In this document: positions 10,856-22,091 of the stretch, piece after piece
Layout of the letters: each line of letters starts with the position of its first letter
Position numbering within the stretch: the first letter of the stretch is position 1
Source of the DNA: Lophium mytilinum
Lineage: Eukaryota; Ascomycota; Dothideomycetes; Mytilinidiales; Mytilinidiaceae
Direction: 5' to 3'
DNA length: 64,000 nucleotides
Assembly: GCA_010093605.1 (NCBI GenBank)
Contig: MU004183.1
Span: forward strand, 1,488,001 to 1,552,000
The notes under the pieces: model-generated
The model's database searches: none
The model's input: only the letters and a program-made list of their open reading frames with translations
What the model was told of the DNA's origin: nothing
Program-made: the position numbers and the translations under genes

Positions 10856-11983
10856 CTACCCATCATCCCCAACAACCTTAGCATGCCGAAAGTACTTCAT
10901 ACCTACCCAGGCCACGACCACCCACACCCAGGCCATCACGGCCGTCAGCACCATCAAGGCGGGATAGTACCCAACAATTGGCAGCGTAGGATCGTCCTCT
11001 AGCTCTGGCGGTGCATACGGCGTCTCACCAACATCCCATGCCCAGCTCCATACCCCCAGGCACGACCCCATGCCTACGACGAAGACAATCCACGTGACAA
11101 CCAACACCACCCAGCCCCACCATTCCGTCTCGCTGTAGTCCCATTCCTCTTCTAGTACCATGGCGGAGGGTGTATGTACGATGGGTAGCGAGGAGCCGTG
11201 GCTGCCTTTGTTGGAGCGGCGGCGCTGGAGAGAGGAGGATTGGTTAGGGGGTTGGAGTTGCACGCCGAGGTAGGAGGAGTTGTTTCCAGCTAGCGCGGGA
11301 CGAGAGAATGAGAGGCCTTCGTCGTCGTCGGTCGTAGATGCGTATGGGCCGACTGGGCTTGTAAGGGGCGATGCGAGGGCGCGAGGAGTAGGATGGCCGT
11401 CCTGGGAGAGATTGCTGTCGGTGCTCGTAGCGCTCGTGGTGAGGGAGAGCTTCTGCAACGGTGTCCAGCCGCTGTCTGACGAAGAGGCGTGAGATGGATT
11501 TTCGTAGCTGAAGCGGCGTGGGGTTGTTTCTTCGTCGGGAGACGGTGGGCTCATGTCATCGCGGAAGTCGACGGCGTGCTTGGAGGGGGATTTCTTCTGG
11601 TCCAAGATGGAGTTTCGACGCTCGCGCAGCTTTCCCGTTCCCAGTATCGCTGTTTTCCGCAACGACCCCTTACGCTTTCGCCCCTTATTTTGCCGCATCG
11701 CATTCGCCATAGCTGATGTTTTCTTGGGGCCTTCGTCGTTCTTTTCGGGGTCGGAAGGGTCGTCCTCTCGTTTCGGCGGTGGCATCGGAGGTAGCTCCTC
11801 GGTGGACGCACGTAAGAACAGTGGAAGCTTTCCCAAAATACTCCCAGAGAGACTTCTCTTATGGGACTTAGGGGCCGCGTCGTTGGTTTTAGCAGTTGTT
11901 TTGGCAGCTGTCGTTACGTTGCTCCGCGCGTCAGGAGCAACGCCATCGCCGCCGTTTGCTTTTGCGGCATGTCCATTTTCCAT
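10856..11983 (-). CDS. Conserved-looking fungal membrane protein, long disordered N-terminus and two C-terminal helices
   Basis: A single exon of 375 residues. Residues 1-270 are Ser/Pro/Lys-rich and low complexity with basic patches (RQNKGRKRKGSLRKT, RRRSNKGSHGSS), so probably cytosolic and phosphorylated. The last 90 residues hold two Trp-rich hydrophobic spans: a first around WWGWVVLVVTWIVFVVGMG, then LPIVGYYP followed by a second. It ends with a short basic tail (KYFRHAK). The pattern of helix, loop, YYP, helix recalls PIG-P/Gpi19, but the sequence match is too weak to name it. Function unknown. Confidence 0.75.
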   Translation of the reverse strand: MENGHAAKANGGDGVAPDARSNVTTAAKTTAKTNDAAPKSHKRSLSGSILGKLPLFLRASTEELPPMPPPKREDDPSDPEKNDEGPKKTSAMANAMRQNKGRKRKGSLRKTAILGTGKLRERRNSILDQKKSPSKHAVDFRDDMSPPSPDEETTPRRFSYENPSHASSSDSGWTPLQKLSLTTSATSTDSNLSQDGHPTPRALASPLTSPVGPYASTTDDDEGLSFSRPALAGNNSSYLGVQLQPPNQSSSLQRRRSNKGSHGSSLPIVHTPSAMVLEEEWDYSETEWWGWVVLVVTWIVFVVGMGSCLGVWSWAWDVGETPYAPPELEDDPTLPIVGYYPALMVLTAVMAWVWVVVAWVGMKYFRHAKVVGDDG

Positions 11984-12440
11984 GCTCTTGATGTTCCGAA
12001 CCCATCCGGTCGAGGTAATGGTTACCGGATTTTCGTCATAATGGGATCGCTGCTACCGGGGACGGAGATGGTTGCTTGGGAATTGCGGAGGTGGGAGTGC
12101 CAGGATGCGGAGGACGTCGCGTCCAACTTGTGCGCTAAGCGTCCTCCGTCTTAGCTGGAATTCTCTCAATTATCACCACATCGCAAACGATTCTCGCATG
12201 AGCACAAGGGACCAAAGCCTAGCTGTCATAGAACTAGACCACAGTCCCAGCTGAAAGCTCGTCACAGGCAATATAAGAAGATTGGGTTCATTGTTCGTAT
12301 TTTTAAATATACAGCCATTATGGACCACCCATGAGTTACCCAAAGACGCCCGGACACCCCGCCCAAACCGTCATTCCATAAACCGTGGAGACATCAGGCC
12401 ACCTTGATCGCGCTTAGTACCCGGAGCTTTCGATCTCGAT
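11984..12440. other. Intergenic region, no gene seen
   Basis: About 460 bp between the start of the two-helix membrane protein gene and the stop of the cysteine-rich gene. I see no frame with family motifs. Confidence 0.6.
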
Positions 12441-12804
12441 CTACTTCTTGGTGGTGAAGTCCGTCTCGAGACTCGACGCGCCAGCCTCAGCTTTGTTCTC
12501 TTGGCCGGCACGGTTGCAGGTGCATGCGCCTTGGGCGCGTTGGTCTGGAGGAGATATCGTTAGAGCGGGTTACACAACTGGAGGGGTAGAAGGAGTCGAG
12601 GTGGACAGAGTCAGACGAGGAGGGAAACATACTGCATGAGCATCTTGCGCCAGAGACGGCATTCTCAGTAGCCGCTTTCTCGCAGTTGCAGTGCAGAGCA
12701 GACTGCTTGCCGCACGAGCAGGTCGCCTCCTTCGCACAGGCGCATCCGTCTCCGGAAGAGCGGCCGCAGCAGGTCGCGGGGACAGTGCCAGTTGGTGCAG
12801 ACAT
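12441..12804 (-). CDS. Cysteine-rich 91-residue protein (metallothionein-like)
   Basis: Two exons, complement(12441..12544, 12633..12804). The 88-nt intron has a GTATGT donor and a CCAG acceptor. The joined product has the pairs CC, CAC, CSC, CNC, CSC and CTC spaced along it (CACAKEATCSCGK, HCNCEKAA, ARCSCNQRAQGACTC). It ends with ETDFTTKK, a tail I associate with a conserved short ascomycete protein group. Without splicing, the last C-x-C and this tail are lost, which supports the intron. Cys-x-Cys pairs suggest binding of copper, zinc or another soft metal (inference). No signal peptide. Confidence 0.8.
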
Positions 12805-13388
12805 GGTGAAGGTAGTGGGGTTGCTGGTTTTGTAGGTAGGTACTGTAGTTGAAAGAGAGCTTGCTAAGATCGATCAAGTTGTGGGGAGGACCGTACGTGT
12901 GTGTGATTGTATGGAGAAGAAAAGCAGCAAGAAAATGTAACCTTTATAGCTATCTATCATCGTCACGGAGGAGCTTGACTACTAGCTCTGGCCAATCAGA
13001 AGCGAGACATTACAAGTCAAAGGCCAAATTCTCACCTGACGCTCGTTTTGCCTCTCACAAGGATCTGCTGGCCGCGCTATTCACGCAAATCGGCGCCGCA
13101 AATCACAGGTGCAGTATTTGTAACTGAAAGTTTGACTTGGTTCGCTGGGTTTACGGTTCGTAGGAATTTATATCCTTATCAGATTCTGATCTCCCACGAT
13201 CCAACGCCATGTCTCAGTTTCAAAGGCCTCAGACACCAGACACTGCTAACAAACAGGATCAGCTGTGTTTAATGCTTGATTACGCCGAGCATTTTTTAAT
13301 ATAACCTGTTAAACTTGAACATGCCATTGAAACACCCGAGCCACTGTTACGATATCTAACAGGTATAGTCTAGTAATGCAAGTCTACC
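12805..13388. other. Intergenic region, no gene seen
   Basis: About 580 bp holding the promoter of the cysteine-rich gene and the downstream region of the SmgGDS-like gene. No supported frame or repeat. Confidence 0.6.
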
Positions 13389-15311
13389 TCAATTAGCCAC
13401 TAATGGGTCATTCGATGCCATGAAGGGCGCCAGCTCCAGATGCACAGTTTCGACCCTCTCTTTCAACGGCGCATCCATAGTATCAGCTCCATGCTTCCGG
13501 AGCCCGCTTATGACAACGAGAGCGTTCATCCGGTCACGCTGCAATTGCACTCCAGCCGTTTCATTCCCTCCGCTTTCAGCTGCAAAGAGCTCCCTCAGGG
13601 AGTCTACCAGGCCCACATTGTCATGCTCGCCGGCTAGGAAGCTTGTCGTCCCTTCCGCCGACAACAGCATTAGCCCAAGCCCAAAGATAGCCTCCGACCT
13701 GACTTCCGCAAAGATCTGTTGCCGTGCAAGCCGTTTGAGAGGTTCGGCTACGAGAGGCGTCTGGTACATGCGGCGAAGAAGTTTAGTATGCGCCGCCGGC
13801 GTGTTGATGAGGCTCTTCAGCATGGCGACTATAGCTCTTCCGACCTCCACGTTGACGGATCTCATGCTCGTGCTCGGCAATGGGCCAGACGGTGCGAGTG
13901 ACTGGTTGATCATCAACTCCAGGATTGTTTGACGCGGTGGATCGAAAGTCGTGTCCTGCACAATCTCTAGTATGTAATATCTGACGTATCCATAATCATC
14001 GTCGACCATTTTGCAGAGTATAGCAGCTGCCTCACCGCGGACAGCGGGCGAAGGGTTGCCGAGCAGGTGGCAGGAAGCCCAGATGAGTCCTGCGTCCTCA
14101 AGGTACATACGATTGTCTCTTGGAAAAGCGAGATGTCGTAAGAGACCAGCGGTGACGTACAGAAGTGCGGGTTCTTGGCTCGTAAACAGTATCCCTATCA
14201 GTGGGCGATGCAAGCATAACAGGACCATTTCCTTGCAGACGTTGTCCGAGATGGCTAAGTTGCCCAGCATAGTACACGCGCAGATAGCTGATGGAGCTAA
14301 TAAGCTTGAGCCGCCCCCCGAGTATAGTGAGAGAACCTTGTCCGTTACTTCTCTCATGAATTCGCTATGCAAGTCGTATGTTTCGCTAAAAGCCTCTGTT
14401 GTAGATATTGCGCAGACACCATTGATCAGCAGAAGGGTGATCTTGAAAGAGGGCTCGTCATCTTGCTGGTCGACTGGGTGGTCAAGAGCCTGGTATAGTG
14501 CGCGTCGCACTGATGGATCAGCTGGTTCGATTTCCCAAAGGATATTGAGCAACCTCTCTGCTTCCGCTGGTGGCAGCTTCAACCGAAAGTCATTGTTCGA
14601 CAGGTAGGGAGTACAGATTTCAAGGATCTGGTCGGTGGGTAGGTTGATTAGGCCGGCTCTGAAAACAGCTTTAGGAGGCGAAATTGCATCTAAAAGATAA
14701 CTGAATGTGGATAACGAAGTGTCGTCAACAAGCTCGGAGGGCGAAAGTGACTCCAAAGTCAAAGCGATGAGCTCCCCTGCAGTCTCGATTCCACTCTCAG
14801 GAATCCTTTCCCTAGCAATGTAGCTAGCAACGATGTAATCAAGCCTCAATTTGGCCGCTTGACTTTCTCCAGGGGAATAGTCATAGCAGAGGTTGAACAC
14901 TGCGCCCAGGGCCGTTGTCGTCAACTCCTCAGTCGAGAAACAATCGATGAGACTCTCTAAAGCGTCGAGAGCAACTGAACGATTTGTGTCGTTATCAGCA
15001 ACAGAGTTGCCAATAATTCGCAAGTGTTGCTTCGCTAGATTGACCGTGGCACTTCCGGATTTGACCTTTTGAAGAGAATACTGCAAAATACCCGCTGTGT
15101 GGTAAGCGTCTCGCCAAATCTCTTCTTTTCCTGCTGCTGTCCCCAGAACTTCCAGAGCTTGGTGACAGATGTCGACGAGACCTTCTGCCTCGAACTCCGC
15201 TAGTCTCTTCGGGACGACTTCGAGGCCCTTCTTGCTCGCCCAAGAAGGGTCTGAGAGGCGTTCCTTTAGGACATCTAGGAAGCCTTCCGGGCTGTCGTCT
15301 CCAGAGTCCAT
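13389..15311 (-). CDS. SmgGDS-like armadillo-repeat protein (Rap1GDS1 family)
   Basis: A single exon of 640 residues made of helical armadillo-type repeats throughout. Examples are LGAVFNLCYDYSPGESQAAK, CACTMLGNLAISDNVCKEMV and LLYVTAGLLRHLAFPRDNR. The last two, a deleted-residue layout followed by LLRHLA-P--NR, are characteristic of Rap1 GTPase-GDP dissociation stimulator 1. That protein is a chaperone and exchange factor for prenylated small GTPases such as Rho and Rap, acting in the cytosol. The yeast relative is Bem4. The length matches fungal members (about 600-700). Start is the ATG at 15311 (MDSGDDSPEGFL). The exact GTPase partner is unknown. Confidence 0.8.
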   Translation of the reverse strand: MDSGDDSPEGFLDVLKERLSDPSWASKKGLEVVPKRLAEFEAEGLVDICHQALEVLGTAAGKEEIWRDAYHTAGILQYSLQKVKSGSATVNLAKQHLRIIGNSVADNDTNRSVALDALESLIDCFSTEELTTTALGAVFNLCYDYSPGESQAAKLRLDYIVASYIARERIPESGIETAGELIALTLESLSPSELVDDTSLSTFSYLLDAISPPKAVFRAGLINLPTDQILEICTPYLSNNDFRLKLPPAEAERLLNILWEIEPADPSVRRALYQALDHPVDQQDDEPSFKITLLLINGVCAISTTEAFSETYDLHSEFMREVTDKVLSLYSGGGSSLLAPSAICACTMLGNLAISDNVCKEMVLLCLHRPLIGILFTSQEPALLYVTAGLLRHLAFPRDNRMYLEDAGLIWASCHLLGNPSPAVRGEAAAILCKMVDDDYGYVRYYILEIVQDTTFDPPRQTILELMINQSLAPSGPLPSTSMRSVNVEVGRAIVAMLKSLINTPAAHTKLLRRMYQTPLVAEPLKRLARQQIFAEVRSEAIFGLGLMLLSAEGTTSFLAGEHDNVGLVDSLRELFAAESGGNETAGVQLQRDRMNALVVISGLRKHGADTMDAPLKERVETVHLELAPFMASNDPLVAN

Positions 15312-15780
15312 GACGAGTGCATCGATATCGATCTTCGTTTAACTCGCAGGGCCACCTTCGGCGGCGGTGTTGAGGAAGAAGGAGTGTAATCAGCTTTGAA
15401 AGCTCGAAGTTAGGCAGGCACTAGGCGAGAACATCTCTGATTGGACCAAGCTTCGAACATTTCTTGGACGTGACCATCAACAGATGCGCAGATGCCGCAG
15501 TCGGAAATGGCCCGGCAAGCTTGAAGACTGGTTATTACGGTGGGCTTACGATTTATGAAAATACTTTGAAGAGCTTCAGACGGCGGTAGAGCAGTCTACT
15601 CGATTGCATTTCCAACCTCCAACATCCATTTTTCTGATTGGACTAGCTCTTAATTACATAAGCGATAGTTCTAAGCCCTGGAGATCTGTCTCGACGCGAC
15701 ACCATCTCGAATCCCAAGCTACCAATCCAGCTTATCTGTATATCAAAACCGCAAAGACACCCAGATCACCCAATCTCAAA

Positions 15781-16190
15781 ATGACACGCGCCCAACAAAC
15801 AATCTCCATAGCTCTCCTCCTCTCCTCCGTAAGGCTCCTTCCACACTCCCCTCAAACCACACAACTAACAAACCCACAGCTCTATCTCACCTGCTTCCTC
15901 GGCTTCGTGCCGTTCTCCCCCAAAATCCAGGACGAGATAATCCCAGTGGTACGAGAATTATCTCAACACGCCTGGACGTGATTTCGGGTTTCATACATGC
16001 TAATGCGACGGGGTGATCTCAGTTGCCTTTCTGGGGTTTGATCTCATTCGGCTCGTACCTCCTCTTCAAGCTTGGATACGGGGTGTTCACGTTCAATGAT
16101 GTGCCCGAGGCGCATAAGGAGCTGATGGCGGAGATTGAGCTTGCGAGGGTGGATTTGAAGGCGAAGGGGGTGGATGTAGGGAATGATTAG
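15781..16190 (+). CDS. dpm3: Dolichol-phosphate mannosyltransferase subunit 3
   Basis: Three exons, join(15781..15828, 15880..15948, 16023..16190), give 94 residues, the normal size of Dpm3. Introns are 51 and 74 nt. The N-terminal half has two membrane helices (ALLLSSLYLTCFLGFVPF and LPFWGLISFGSYLLFKLG). These are followed by the family signature TFNDVPEAHKELMAEIELA, a short coiled coil that holds the catalytic subunit Dpm1 at the ER membrane. The enzyme makes dolichol-phosphate mannose for N-glycans, O-mannose and GPI anchors. The first exon is only 16 codons. Confidence 0.93.
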
Positions 16191-16486
16191 AGGATCAGGT
16201 CGGCCGGGGAGCGATGTAATATGGGAGGGAGTTTGGAGATGGAGGAAGAGCCACATCCTTCGTATAATCAAGAGGACAGTCAGGGCACGATTGGAGCAAG
16301 GAAGGCTTTCGGAGCGCCAGGGGCTGTGTGGTCAGGCGTAAGGGAGCTCTACGCCGAAATTCGAAGCTTCAAATACCGAGCAACGCGCTGTACGAAGAGC
16401 CATAATCAAGCATGTCCAATGTCCATTGCGACTTCAACGTTGACTCCAATATTCATAAATGTATGTATTCGATATTCAAGATATGA

Positions 16487-17282
16487 CTAACCCACACTTC
16501 CTTCCTGCAAATGCTTCAGCTTCAACTTTTTCTCAGTCCGCATAAACTCTCTTATGCCAACGGGTATATCGCCAAAAAGATCTTCTTTGCCCGTCCCAAG
16601 CTGCGCACTCCAATTCGCCTCGCTCCCGCCGCCATCATCGTCCATGCTTGTCGCCACATGCTGCGGCGTGCCCTCCGGTGCGACCATCGTCCCTGTACCC
16701 TCTCCGCGAACCCGCTTTGCTTGTAATGCCGCCCTCGCTTCTTGGGATTTTGCAGCCCATTCTTCTATATCGTCACGGTATACATCCCACACGCAGTTCA
16801 CACAGCCAGACATGCAGCAGTTGTCCGGTTCCGTGGGCCGCGGCGGGACCGTAACGCCCCCTATGACTACGGACGAGGCTTCTCTTTCCGCTTGACGCTC
16901 GGCTGGGCCAGCCAGACGCGAACCAAACACTATGCGTGCTTTTGCGAGAGTCTCTTCTTTCTGTGTTTTGGGGCGGGACTCGGGCGGGGTGGGGGCGGTT
17001 CCGGTCGCGGACTGGACTCTTGCAAGGGGTTGGGATATGAGGTCTTTATCATAATCAGTATGTGGAACCATTCTATGGTGCCAAAGCGGGCGTACCTGCG
17101 TAGAATCCTTGGATAGGGTTGGCCTGGCTACCGGGATTGGCGATATGGCCTTTGTAGCGCCGGGGTATCCGATTGCTGTTCTGCAGGCCTATGCTTCTGG
17201 AAGCTGTGCTAGGCCGTGATCTACTCATAGATTGTAGACATGAGGCGCAAATGAAGCTGCGAAGTGCCTGCGGGGGTGCCAT
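16487..17282 (-). CDS. Oxidoreductase-like domain protein, probably mitochondrial
   Basis: Two exons, complement(16487..17043, 17096..17282), 247 residues. The 52-nt intron (GTACGC donor, AAAG acceptor) joins IQGFYADLISQPLA in frame. The N-terminus (APPQALRSFICASCLQSMSRSRPSTASR) is basic and Ser-rich like a mitochondrial targeting sequence. The signature CCMSGCVNCVWDVYRDDIEEW is the oxidoreductase-like domain, shared with yeast and human mitochondrial proteins and with a region of some plant enzymes. The reaction is unknown. It is head-to-head with the kinetochore gene, 349 bp apart. Confidence 0.85.
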
Positions 17283-17631
17283 GCGGAGTGACTAGTATCC
17301 GGTCCTCCGTACTGGGAAGAACGAGGGAAGCCTGGGGGATCCCAACCAGTTTTCTATAAGCTATGAAACTTGTGTTCGAGTCTGAAGCATATCGTGGGAG
17401 TGACAAAGCAAAGTGGCGCAAAGCAATGGTGAATGGCGAAGGAAAAGAATTCAAGATGAAAGCTTTCAACGTCATCCACGCTCGGGCCGATCTCCTCGGC
17501 AAGCCGTCCCGAAACATCAACACCACAACGCGTCTCTCTCTATCACTATTTTGCGCGTCGAACCTACACCCCCACCTCTTCGCCTACTATTCCCTACGAT
17601 CCTGCGGCGCATAAAGCATCGAATTGCCGCC

Positions 17632-19408
17632 ATGGATCCAAGATCTCCTAAAAGGCGGAAAACTACACCTCCCGACACAAATGCGACAGATACCCCCGCG
17701 AGGACTCCCACACGCGCTTCATTCCTATCCCCAACCAAAGCAAGCTTGGCACGCTTCAATCCAGGACTACTACCGCGGGCTGGCTCAGAGAGGGGATCGA
17801 AGAGCCGCGGCGCTTTGATCGGTCGCCGGACAGAAGCAGTGGATACAGATGAGCAGATATACGCCAGTGCGGGCGCGCACGCTGGAACACCAACGCTTGA
17901 GCAAGAGGACGACCTCCCACTTGCTTCAAATGAAGTGAGTGTGCGAGACACAAGCCAAGGAATATTGTATTCGTCACCGAGCAAGCGACCCCGCAGAGGA
18001 AGGACTACGTCCCCATTGCGACCGCAAGCTCCGCCGCCCATGAATACGGATGATACGGTTATGACGGATGCGCCTCTGGAGGGCGATACACAACTTCAAT
18101 CGGAGGTTGGGCAGCAGGAGGTGGTAGCGGAGGCGGCACCAGTAGATCCTGAAATAGAGAAAAAGCAGCAAGAGAAGGAGCAATTAGAGCGTGAGATGGA
18201 CGCGTTGCAGGAAGAGGTCAGGCAATACGAACGTGCTGTGGAGGTCAGTCGCAAGTCGTCATCTGGCGCACTCCCCGACGACTTCAGTTTCGACGAGCTA
18301 GTGTAAGAATAGTCCGATCTACAGGTACTGCACAGTAACTAACGAAGATGTTAGATCCCTGATAAACAATACGGATCCTTCAGTCTCGATGGTCGAGAAA
18401 CCAAAAGCTGCCCCCATCTCCTTGCTTCTCTCGTCTTTCTTGCCATTCTCAAAACCACCTCCAGCAACCACACAGTCATCTGCAGATGATCTCGACAAAC
18501 CGGTTCCATCTCATGGCCCTGTAGATCTGGACGATCCGCTCCCGTACCTCCGATTATTCACCCCGTTCACATACAAATCGCGCATTAGCATCCCAAATGC
18601 GCAAACTGATGGCTCCAATGCGTCAGACCTGTATCAATTCCACTCGATTGACATCCTAGAACCTCGAAAGCTTTTGATGGCCAAAATGAACATGACGATA
18701 GATGTTTCAAAGCAGAAACTTGTCAAGCTCTCCCTCGTACACCTTTCTCAATGGGCAGAACGAGAGCTAGGTACCTGGATCCGCAGGAAAGCGCGGGAGA
18801 AGGATCTGGGAGCTGTATCGTGGGCTCTTGGGTCTTACTGGGACATCTCTATCCGAAGAGCGGAATGCTGGCAGAAATGCCAGCGACTGCTTAATGACGT
18901 GGATAAGACGGGAGGTAAAGCTCTCCCGGGAGAGCGAAGAGGTCGTCCAGCAGCTCGCGACATCGGCAGTGACGAGGATGCTGAAGGGAGTACAGAGGAA
19001 GAGGATGCAGTTGCGGGCGTTGCGGCCGGTGGCGAGCAAGCTGTGAGAGGCAAGACCCTCATGAAGCGCAAAGCGGTTGTTTCACGGAAGCAACTGCTAA
19101 CGCATCTCGGGAGAGAGTCGTTGATCTTTGAGTCTTCGGAGATCGTGCTCAAGATCGGTTGGGACATTGGCTTTGACTGGACTGGCGAGGCGAAGTCTAC
19201 TGTCAAAGCTACTGCCGCTTTCCCCAGAGTTTGTAAGTGCCGATGACTCTCGATTCTAATCTAATCGTGCTAACATGTCTGCGATATAGGGCACGACGCA
19301 GATGCGAGGAACTCTCTAAAGAAGGTCCCAGCAACGTTCGATAATTTGGTCAGAGATCGAGGCGTTTACGAGAGCATCAAAGCGATGGTTGGGTTGCTAT
19401 TTGCTTGA
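17632..19408 (+). CDS. CENP-O/Mal2-like inner kinetochore protein
   Basis: Three exons, join(17632..18302, 18355..19232, 19290..19408), 555 residues. Introns of 52 and 57 nt have GTAAGA/GTAAGT donors and keep frame (FDELVSLINN, FPRVWHDADA). The start sits in a strong context (GCCGCCATGG). The first 160 residues are disordered and basic (DPRSPKRRKTTPP, SPSKRPRRGR). A coiled coil (EKKQQEKEQLEREMDALQ) comes next. The C-terminal region, with PYLRLFTPFTY and the closing KKVPATFDNLVRDRGVYES, resembles fungal proteins of the CENP-O/Mcm21/Mal2 group as I know them. These belong to the COMA part of the constitutive centromere network. The coiled coil plus C-terminal domain fits, but the family call rests on recognition, not alignment. 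Confidence 0.6.
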
Positions 19409-20259
19409 ATTGATAATAATACCCCAAGAGGGCCTTCAGAGCCGCATACACATGGTCAAACCCCAAGAGGGTGATGCAGTGATTAGAACTGGTGCCAAGG
19501 TGCCAGCGTTTTGTTAGATAAAGGGGCGAAAGCGACTACGCGGAGTGGGACAATGCTGAGTCAGCACGCTAATTTCGATTCGTCTGGAGTGACTTCACCT
19601 CGTCCACTGCATCCCCAAACCTGCATTTGCAACGCCCCAAATTATGTTCTCGAGAACTTGACATCGTCTCCCGAATTTGCATGTCCTGTGGGGGCACCTC
19701 ATACGGTGGCAGGCAAACGGAAAATCATGGTATATCATGGTTTGATTGAGGCAAGTTGGATCTAGAGAGGGCGGGGACTGTGCCGATTAGGTATCAGTGT
19801 TCGGGTGGGTTTGACGCCGTCTGAGGTGGCTCAGAGAGCTTTTGGGCTTGCCAAAATGTCGTATTCCGGATTTTGATAATGTGATGAGGCACCTGTGACA
19901 GTGGCAGTACGTGTAATGAAGCTATTTCATGATGCTAATCTACAGTGTCTAGAAACCAGCAAGCCAAACGGCAGTCAATATCGTCCGGGACAGCTACCCG
20001 GATTCTCTCCATCTAATATCTCGCCGCGACGCTTTCAGACCTGCTACCCCACATAGGGGGTTGGAGCCTCTCTGACAGTGCGACACTACGAGCAAAGGGA
20101 ACAGGAAAAGTATGCAACATGAGGAGGAAAGTCAAAACCAGACCAGAAACAGCAGCCAAAAGAAAGAGACCCAAAATCAGACCGCAAACACTCTCAGCTT
20201 GACCCCGCTTTTAACACCTCCAGACGTCTCCAGTACCGCTATTATCACCCCCAAATCTC
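19409..20259. other. Intergenic region, no gene seen
   Basis: About 850 bp between the convergent kinetochore and lysine-rich genes. Short frames here share no motif; no repeat recognised. Confidence 0.55.
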
Positions 20260-21450
20260 TCACTCCTCCAACTCAATCTGGAGTGCCCTGGCAGCGTCAA
20301 GCCAGTCGAGCGCCGCACAGAGCCTCGCGAGCTTCTTCCTGCAGTCTTGCCCCGAACTCATCCACTTGACCCAGCCCTCGTCGCCATACGGACGGCGCAC
20401 CGTGTAGTCCTCCAGCTCCTTCCGAAAGGCCGCAGGATCTTTCCTCCGTTCCGCCAATTTGGCCTGCAGGTTCTCGCACGACACAGACAGGTAGCTCTTC
20501 TCGCGTATCTTCTCCTCGATCTTCAGCTGGGGAGTGACATCGTCCTTGAGGAGGAAGTTGACGAGGTCGGTCCCGTTCTTCTTCGCGCAGTAGGCGGGCG
20601 TGAACCAGTCAAAGCCTCGCGCGAGGAGCTCCGCGGACATGCCTGGCTTGCCGGACTTGAACCAGGTCTTCGCTGTGTTGATGGTTTTCTTGAAGGGCTC
20701 GGCGATGCTTTGGGTGCTGGAGGAGGGCTTCGGGGTTGATGCCTTGCGCTTGGTGATACCCTGCGGCTTGGAGGAAGGCTGCGGGGCGGGGACCTTGCGC
20801 TTGCTGGTGGCCTGCGTCTTGGAGGCGGACTTCATGGCGGGGACCTTGCGCGCTGGAGGTGGGGACTTGGAGCTGCGCGTGGATGGTGGGTCGCTGCGGT
20901 GGTTGGGAGAACTAGGCTTGCAATGCTTCTGCGATGTCGAATCCTTCTTCTCGTCTTCCGTCTCTCCAGTCTTCTCGTCTCCCTTCTCACCAGCCTTTCC
21001 CTTCTCCTTCGTCTTCTCCGCAATCTTGGTCTTCGTAGCCGCACGCTTCTCTTCCTGCTTGCGCGCGTAGCGCTCCCGGCACTTCTTGTTCCGCTCCTGT
21101 TTCTTCTTTTCGTCCTCTTCGTCCATCCGCTTGCGGTCCTTTGCGTCCTCTACTTCCTGCGCGAGCCTGGAGTAGTGGCGTGCGTCGGCCCCGTTCTTGA
21201 TCTTGGGACGCTTAGCAGGAGGAGAGTCGTTGTGGCGGGCGACACGCTGTGGCTTCATCGCGAAGATGGCGTCACGGACTTTGGAGGCGTCCGGGGGGGA
21301 GTCAGAGGCCTTGCGCTTCGTGCCGGCAGCAGCAGAGGCAGTGCTGACCTGGGCGGTGGTGCCAGCGGCCTCTTCGGCGGGGATGGTCTTAGGGGTGGTG
21401 GCGGCAGCGGGCTTGACGGGAGTCGAGGTTGGGGTGGTGGAGGGAGACAT
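20260..21450 (-). CDS. Lysine-rich orphan protein with repeated S/P/K modules
   Basis: 396 residues from the ATG at 21450 (MSPSTTPTSTPVKPAAATTP). The open frame runs further upstream, but that part looks non-coding. The N-terminal third is Ala/Thr/Pro-rich with KRKASDSPP and KRPKIKNGADARHYSRL. A long charged helix follows (RKRMDEEDEKKKQERNKKCR). Then come three degenerate copies of a S-K-T/P-Q-x-x-KRK module, spaced about 18-20 residues apart. The last 130 residues look folded (FDWFTPAYCAKKNGTDLVNF, YGDEGWVKWMSSGQDCRKKL). The basic segments suggest nuclear localisation. I recognise no family. Confidence 0.65.
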   Translation of the reverse strand: MSPSTTPTSTPVKPAAATTPKTIPAEEAAGTTAQVSTASAAAGTKRKASDSPPDASKVRDAIFAMKPQRVARHNDSPPAKRPKIKNGADARHYSRLAQEVEDAKDRKRMDEEDEKKKQERNKKCRERYARKQEEKRAATKTKIAEKTKEKGKAGEKGDEKTGETEDEKKDSTSQKHCKPSSPNHRSDPPSTRSSKSPPPARKVPAMKSASKTQATSKRKVPAPQPSSKPQGITKRKASTPKPSSSTQSIAEPFKKTINTAKTWFKSGKPGMSAELLARGFDWFTPAYCAKKNGTDLVNFLLKDDVTPQLKIEEKIREKSYLSVSCENLQAKLAERRKDPAAFRKELEDYTVRRPYGDEGWVKWMSSGQDCRKKLARLCAALDWLDAARALQIELEE

Positions 21451-22091
21451 CTTGAATGGTATGATGGCGATGCGGAAGGTGAATGATGTGTTGATAGGGT
21501 GTACAGAAGGCAGTAACGCGTGGTGTGATGTGTGATGTCTAGAGCTGCGAAGCTGTCTGTGTGTGTAGGATGAGGAAGGAAGAAGGTCGAGTCTGGAGTC
21601 GGAGACGCTTTTTGACCTGCTCGGCGCTAGCGTGGTTATTGTTCGGGGTGACAATGGGACACAATAGGCGTGCCCAAGTGAAGTGCGGATTGAAGGCAAT
21701 TCGCGGCTAGCGGAGGTCACGATAGCTGTTCGGCTTTGATATAGTGCTTCATTCACCGCGTGTGCCAAGATCAGGCGGTGGGAGGTAGGGAGCTGCACAC
21801 GTAAAAAGCCCCTTGGAGGGCTCCTAGAAGGCATGAAAATTGCTTTGACAATAGGAATATACCTTTGGAGGACCTCTTGGGGTTCTAGAAACTTATTTCG
21901 GCGATGTCATGTTCTAGATACACTGAATCAGGAGGGCTGAATTTGGATGAGATACAGAGAGTTATATCAGATATGCATATTCCACGTGTTTGAAACGCAA
22001 TCGAAAGAATTTGTCTTTCAGAGTAGCTAATCTTTGAACATTCAGGAGTTCTAAGAAGGTCGTCCATCACTTCCAATTGCTAGGGTTCGAC
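21451..22091. other. Intergenic region before the tandem repeat
   Basis: About 640 bp of promoter-like and AT-richer sequence between the lysine-rich gene and the tandem repeat. No supported gene. Confidence 0.5.

Noticed and set aside
10856-11983. Naming the two-helix membrane protein as PIG-P/Gpi19
   Set aside because: Only topology and a YYP motif agree; the protein is much longer and its loops differ.
17413-17631. N-terminal extension of the kinetochore protein
   Set aside because: It opens with GTG and lies in the promoter shared with the divergent gene; the ATG at 17632 has a strong context.
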